This document shows positions 60,966 through 64,000 of a stretch of DNA of 64,000 nt, one piece after another. A model generated the notes under the pieces. That model did not search any database, was not told the DNA's origin, and worked only from the letters and a program-made list of their open reading frames with translations. The position numbers and the translations under genes are program-made. Every line of letters starts with the position of its first letter. Within the stretch, counting starts at the first letter, position 1. The DNA is taken from positions 115,855 to 179,854 of the forward strand of contig NZ_FCOA02000015.1 in assembly GCF_001544875.2 (NCBI RefSeq). Direction: 5' to 3'. This DNA is from Caballeronia hypogeia (lineage in GTDB: Bacteria; Pseudomonadota; Gammaproteobacteria; Burkholderiales; Burkholderiaceae).

Positions 60966-63032
60966 ATGACGATCTCTGGCGGCTGGCCGCGAAAAATCCA
61001 AGGAGCGGGGTGGGGCGGCGAGTACAAGTCGCGCCGGGATTTCCTACGGTTTGCGGCGTCGACAATGGGTGCTGCTGCAGTCGCCGCGGCGACACCGCGA
61101 ATACTTCGACAGGCGCTTGAAAGTCCCAGGAATAAACGAACTGGGACAATCAACGATGTCGAACACATTGTCATCTTGACGCAGGAGAATCGCTCATTCG
61201 ATCACTACTTCGGTGCGCTTCGAGGTGTTCGTGGCTTCAACGACCGGATGGCGATTACACTGCCCAACGGTGATCCAATATGGAGGCAACCGACGGAAAC
61301 GGGCTATATTTTGCCGTTTCACGTCGACACGACGACTACACGCGCCACCTGCATGAAGGCGCCGACGATGAGCTACCCGGTCGACCTGGCAATGTGGAAC
61401 AAGGGTCTATGCAACGGATGGAATATCAAGCGCGCGCCGGGCCTCGGTATGAGTTACTTTACGCGGGGCGATTTGCGCTTCTACTATGCGCTCGCGGATG
61501 CCTTCACGATCTGCGACCAGTATTACGCATCCACCTTCACTCAAACTAATCCAAACCGATTGCACTTGTTTAGTGGAAGCAGCGGCCTCTCGGTCGGGCT
61601 TGATCCGACGCTCGATAACAGCGATTCGTACTCTGGCTTTACGTGGCCCACCGTGGCCGAGACCCTTGAAAAGGCCGGAATCAGCTGGCGCGTTTATGAG
61701 CAGGCCGACAACTTCGACGATAATGCGCTTGCGTGGTTCAAGAGCTTCAAGTCTGCGCCGGTATCCAGCGAGTTGTATCGCAGGGGTATGGCGAGGGTCG
61801 ATGACATTGTCAGAACGTTTGCAGCCGATGTCGCTGCGGGCACACTGCCACAGGTGTCGTGGATTATCGCGCCGACCGCGCTTTCAGAGCATGCGAACTA
61901 TCATCCACAAGCCGGAGAGGACCTCACGGCTCGATTACTCGCAGGGCTGATTGCGAATCCTGTGGTCTGGTCGCGGACCGTGTTTCTGCTGAACTATGAC
62001 GAACAAGGTGGCTTCTTCGACCATGAACCACCGCCGACACCGCCCGCGACCGATGCAGAGGGAAAATCGACGCTCTCGACAACCGGAGAGGTGTACGAAG
62101 GATTTCCAATTGGTCTGGGTTTTCGTGTGCCAATGACCATCGTTTCGCCCTGGTCAAAAGGCGGATATGTATGCTCGGAAGTTTTCGATCACACATCGAT
62201 TATTCAATTCATTGAGCACCGGTTCGGAATTCAATGCGCGAACATCAGCCCTTGGCGTCGCTCGATTTGCGGGGATCTATCGTCGGCATTCGACTTCGAG
62301 TCGCCGGACCACGCTTGGCCATTTTTGCCTGACACGAGCAGATATGTTTCAGTCGCCGATTCAGAATGTGCGTCGTTGCCGGAACCGAACATCCCGGCCG
62401 CACAGAGGATGCCGCGTCAGGAGCCGGGAACGCGCCCGTCTCGAGCGCTGCCATACGAGCATCACGTGGATGCCTATGTCCACGACCGCGCAAGAATGCT
62501 TGAACTTCGGATCATCAACAAAGGGCGGACTGGCGCCGGGTTCTCTGCCTATGATCTCAATCGAGGCACGAATCCACCACGCCGCTATTCGCTACGCGAG
62601 GGCTCCGAGGTCGTTGATAGATGGAGTCACGCAGACCTGGCGGGCACGCGATATAACATTGCAGTGCGTGGAGCGAACGGTTTTTTGAGAGCGTTCGCTG
62701 GCGACGTTGCAGCGGTGTCCGGTGCTTCAGCGTCGAATCCGGAGGTGCGTGTTACTTACGACGCGAAAAGGACGTCGCTATGCCTCGCCATGACGAATTC
62801 CGGCCACTCAGCGTGTCGGTTCGTAGTCCTCGATAACGGCTATCGCCAAGATGGTCCGTGGGCGTTTTCGATCACGGCGCAGGGCACGGCCAATGTTCGC
62901 TGGCCAGTATCATCGAGCGGAAACTGGTACGACTTCACGGTGACGGTCGAAGGTCAGCCACATTTTCTAAGGCGTTTTGCTGGCCGGATCGAAAGCGGCG
63001 GGGATTTGACAAGCGATCCAGCTGCGGCGTAA
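60966..63032 (+). CDS. Phospholipase C, Tat-exported (bacterial non-haemolytic/haemolytic PLC family)
   Basis: 688 residues. Twin-arginine signal around residues 22-50 (KSRRDFLRFAASTMGAAAVA). Catalytic phosphoesterase domain: ILTQENRSFDHYFGALRGVR with metal-binding Glu/Asn, DAFTICDQYYASTFTQTNPN, SEHANYHPQAGE, VFLLNYDEQGGFFDHEPPP, FDHTSIIQFIEHRFG, all family landmarks. Two C-terminal DUF756-like beta domains (about 490-585 and 595-680). These enzymes hydrolyse phosphatidylcholine or sphingomyelin outside the cytoplasm and aid phosphate scavenging or virulence. Base use is more AT-rich than neighbours. Start could be later (near 61022) if the first residues are not translated. Confidence 0.9.
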   Translation: MTISGGWPRKIQGAGWGGEYKSRRDFLRFAASTMGAAAVAAATPRILRQALESPRNKRTGTINDVEHIVILTQENRSFDHYFGALRGVRGFNDRMAITLPNGDPIWRQPTETGYILPFHVDTTTTRATCMKAPTMSYPVDLAMWNKGLCNGWNIKRAPGLGMSYFTRGDLRFYYALADAFTICDQYYASTFTQTNPNRLHLFSGSSGLSVGLDPTLDNSDSYSGFTWPTVAETLEKAGISWRVYEQADNFDDNALAWFKSFKSAPVSSELYRRGMARVDDIVRTFAADVAAGTLPQVSWIIAPTALSEHANYHPQAGEDLTARLLAGLIANPVVWSRTVFLLNYDEQGGFFDHEPPPTPPATDAEGKSTLSTTGEVYEGFPIGLGFRVPMTIVSPWSKGGYVCSEVFDHTSIIQFIEHRFGIQCANISPWRRSICGDLSSAFDFESPDHAWPFLPDTSRYVSVADSECASLPEPNIPAAQRMPRQEPGTRPSRALPYEHHVDAYVHDRARMLELRIINKGRTGAGFSAYDLNRGTNPPRRYSLREGSEVVDRWSHADLAGTRYNIAVRGANGFLRAFAGDVAAVSGASASNPEVRVTYDAKRTSLCLAMTNSGHSACRFVVLDNGYRQDGPWAFSITAQGTANVRWPVSSSGNWYDFTVTVEGQPHFLRRFAGRIESGGDLTSDPAAA

Positions 63033-63166
63033 TAACGGGCGGTAAAAAGACTGGCAACTCTCGGTACCCACCAGATCAATCGCGGCCGCATCTTATGCCG
63101 TGTTTGCGCAAGGTATGTACGTGATTTCCAACGCCGAATATCGAACCAATTGAATTGACATAATGT

Positions 63167-63439
63167 TTATGATCGACGTTTCATCCCGCGAAGTGCTGCT
63201 CGCCAAATTCGCATCATCAGCATGTACGCCGCGGCCGCCAAAACCATATCGACGGCGGCTACCGTGCAAAGATAAAGCAATTCGTAGTCGTCAATCCGCA
63301 ACGCGTCAGAAATATCGATCAACACCTGTGCCTGTCGATCATCTAGCGGCATCGGAAATAGTCGGACAAAACGCATAGTCGCGAGGCACAACCCGATAAA
63401 TAGAAGCGCTTTCAGCAGTTTGCGGGCAAGTATTACCAA
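63167..63439 (-). CDS. Small two-helix membrane protein, candidate immunity protein
   Basis: 90 residues starting with TTG at 63439 (a stop lies 8 nt upstream in this frame). Two hydrophobic helices, about 8-25 (LLKALLFIGLCLATMRFV) and 56-79 (YLCTVAAVDMVLAAAAYMLM), flank a short polar segment; the C-terminus is basic (RGMKRRS). It directly follows, and overlaps, a DUF2778 gene. In Tlde1-type effector loci the adjacent small membrane-anchored protein (Tldi) gives immunity; that role is inferred here from position and topology. Confidence 0.6.
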   Translation of the reverse strand: MVILARKLLKALLFIGLCLATMRFVRLFPMPLDDRQAQVLIDISDALRIDDYELLYLCTVAAVDMVLAAAAYMLMMRIWRAALRGMKRRS

Positions 63440-63932
63440 TGGTCACCACCTCGATCCATCCATAAGCGAGAATGCCGGAGCTTCCTGCGGCGATTGTCGG
63501 CGTGTGCAGCAATGCGTGCCGAACCCGCTGGAAGTCTGAAACGCTTGTCAGCGTGATGCAACCGTAGGAGACGCCAGCTCCGGTTTTTGGATGCAGACGA
63601 AAATTTCCGCGCTTTACGCCTTTCACCCAGGTCCAGTCATCGATCAAGCCATCGTCACGATAGAGCGCAAACCAAACGTCGTGACCTGTGGGTTGGTCAG
63701 CCAACAAATTGCTCAACAGATCCTTTGCGTGCGTAATCGCCTGCGAGCCGATCCCACCTACTGGTCTCGCTACAATCCAATACTTGCCTGACGGTATCGG
63801 ACCCTTCCCTGCGATTGCTGTGCAACCGCCTCGATTCTTGTAGACACCGTCGCCCGAAATCGCGGGAAAAACCCCCACCCCATCAATCGCGAGTTTAAGG
63901 ACCGCGGAGTTATCTACTACTAGTGCGTTGCA
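63339..63932 (-). pseudogene. DUF2778 (Tlde1-like L,D-transpeptidase) candidate T6SS effector, 5'-truncated
   Basis: About 179 residues readable from a GTG at 63878, but homologous text continues upstream in frame (NSAVLKLAIDGVGVFPAISG) to about 63918 without any good start codon, then meets a sequence resembling an insertion element. The core holds ALYRDDGLIDDWTWVKGVKR and the catalytic motif HPKTGAGVSYGCITL, in which His and Cys match the L,D-transpeptidase-type dyad of DUF2778. Such proteins cut or edit peptidoglycan stems and are known T6SS effectors (Tlde1). After GILAYGWIEVV, where family members tend to end, 40 more residues overlap the next gene, so the stop may also be displaced. Probably inactive because of the lost start. 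Confidence 0.7.
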
Positions 63933-64000
63933 TCATTGAATTGGCACCCCAGGTGTGTTCAGATTCAGGTCATGGGCAAAATGAATCTGACCGATACCGA
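63924..64000 (+). mobile_element. Left end of a probable IS5-like element
   Basis: At 63972 a frame opens with ATGGGCAAAATGAATCTGACC, giving MGKMNLTDT, matching the 'LTDxEW' opening of IS5-family transposases; the window ends nine codons in. The 40-50 nt before it (GTGCGTTGCATCATTGAATT region) would hold the left terminal repeat. The exact element end is uncertain; CTAG at 63920-63923 is a candidate target duplication. It abuts the truncated DUF2778 gene. Confidence 0.5.

Noticed and set aside
1..64000. CRISPR arrays, rRNA and tRNA genes
   Set aside because: No regularly spaced repeats and no rRNA or tRNA-like sequence were noticed on reading, although a dedicated covariance-model search was not possible.

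Overview
The window is high-GC, densely packed DNA. Its porins, LysR regulators, Type VI secretion genes and codon usage point to a beta-proteobacterium of the Burkholderia sensu lato group, probably Paraburkholderia or Caballeronia. This is an inference from gene content. No rRNA or tRNA was seen.

Region 1 (1-19.3 kb) is an aromatic catabolism island. It carries what looks like a complete indole-3-acetic acid (IAA, auxin) degradation set: iacA-B-I-H-E-G in one leftward operon, iacC-iacD plus a fused double-domain tautomerase in a second, and iacF. A second monooxygenase/flavin-reductase pair (iacA2/iacG2) sits with an MHS-type transporter, an EthD-like protein and a LysR regulator. The pathway end product, catechol, would be fed into catB-catC-catA, which run rightward and end at a strong terminator. 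At the left edge a Tat-exported flavin amine oxidase (partial) and a porin are divergent. Both promoters, and that of a nearby TetR gene, carry the same inverted-repeat operator.

Region 2 (19.3-28.4 kb) holds a frameshifted MFS transporter, a second porin, an AraC-LysR regulator pair divergent from an opine-dehydrogenase/3-hydroxyacyl-CoA-dehydrogenase pair, and an ECF sigma/anti-sigma pair followed by a small unknown gene.

Region 3 (28.5-54.9 kb) is a Type VI secretion locus: hcp, tssA, B, C, E, F, G, H(clpV), a PAAR-like gene, vgrG, fha, tssK, L, M, tagF. No tssJ lipoprotein gene is visible. Converging on it is a leftward operon encoding a FecR-like exported protein, a membrane sensor with a c-type heme motif and a HAMP domain, the kinase PpkA and the phosphatase PppA. 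This looks like a threonine-phosphorylation switch with an unusual candidate sensor. Behind it lies a 44-aa small gene plus a 511-aa protein of unknown function, ending at a classical terminator.

Region 4 (55.2-64 kb) is accessory and partly decayed: chromate transporter ChrA, a TSUP permease, a Na/Pi-cotransporter-like protein, a truncated DUF47 gene joined to a pit phosphate transporter with two frameshifts, about 0.9 kb without a convincing gene, a Tat-exported phospholipase C, and a DUF2778 (Tlde1-like) candidate T6SS effector with a small two-helix membrane protein as candidate immunity factor. The effector's 5' end appears to have been replaced by an IS5-like element that runs off the right edge.
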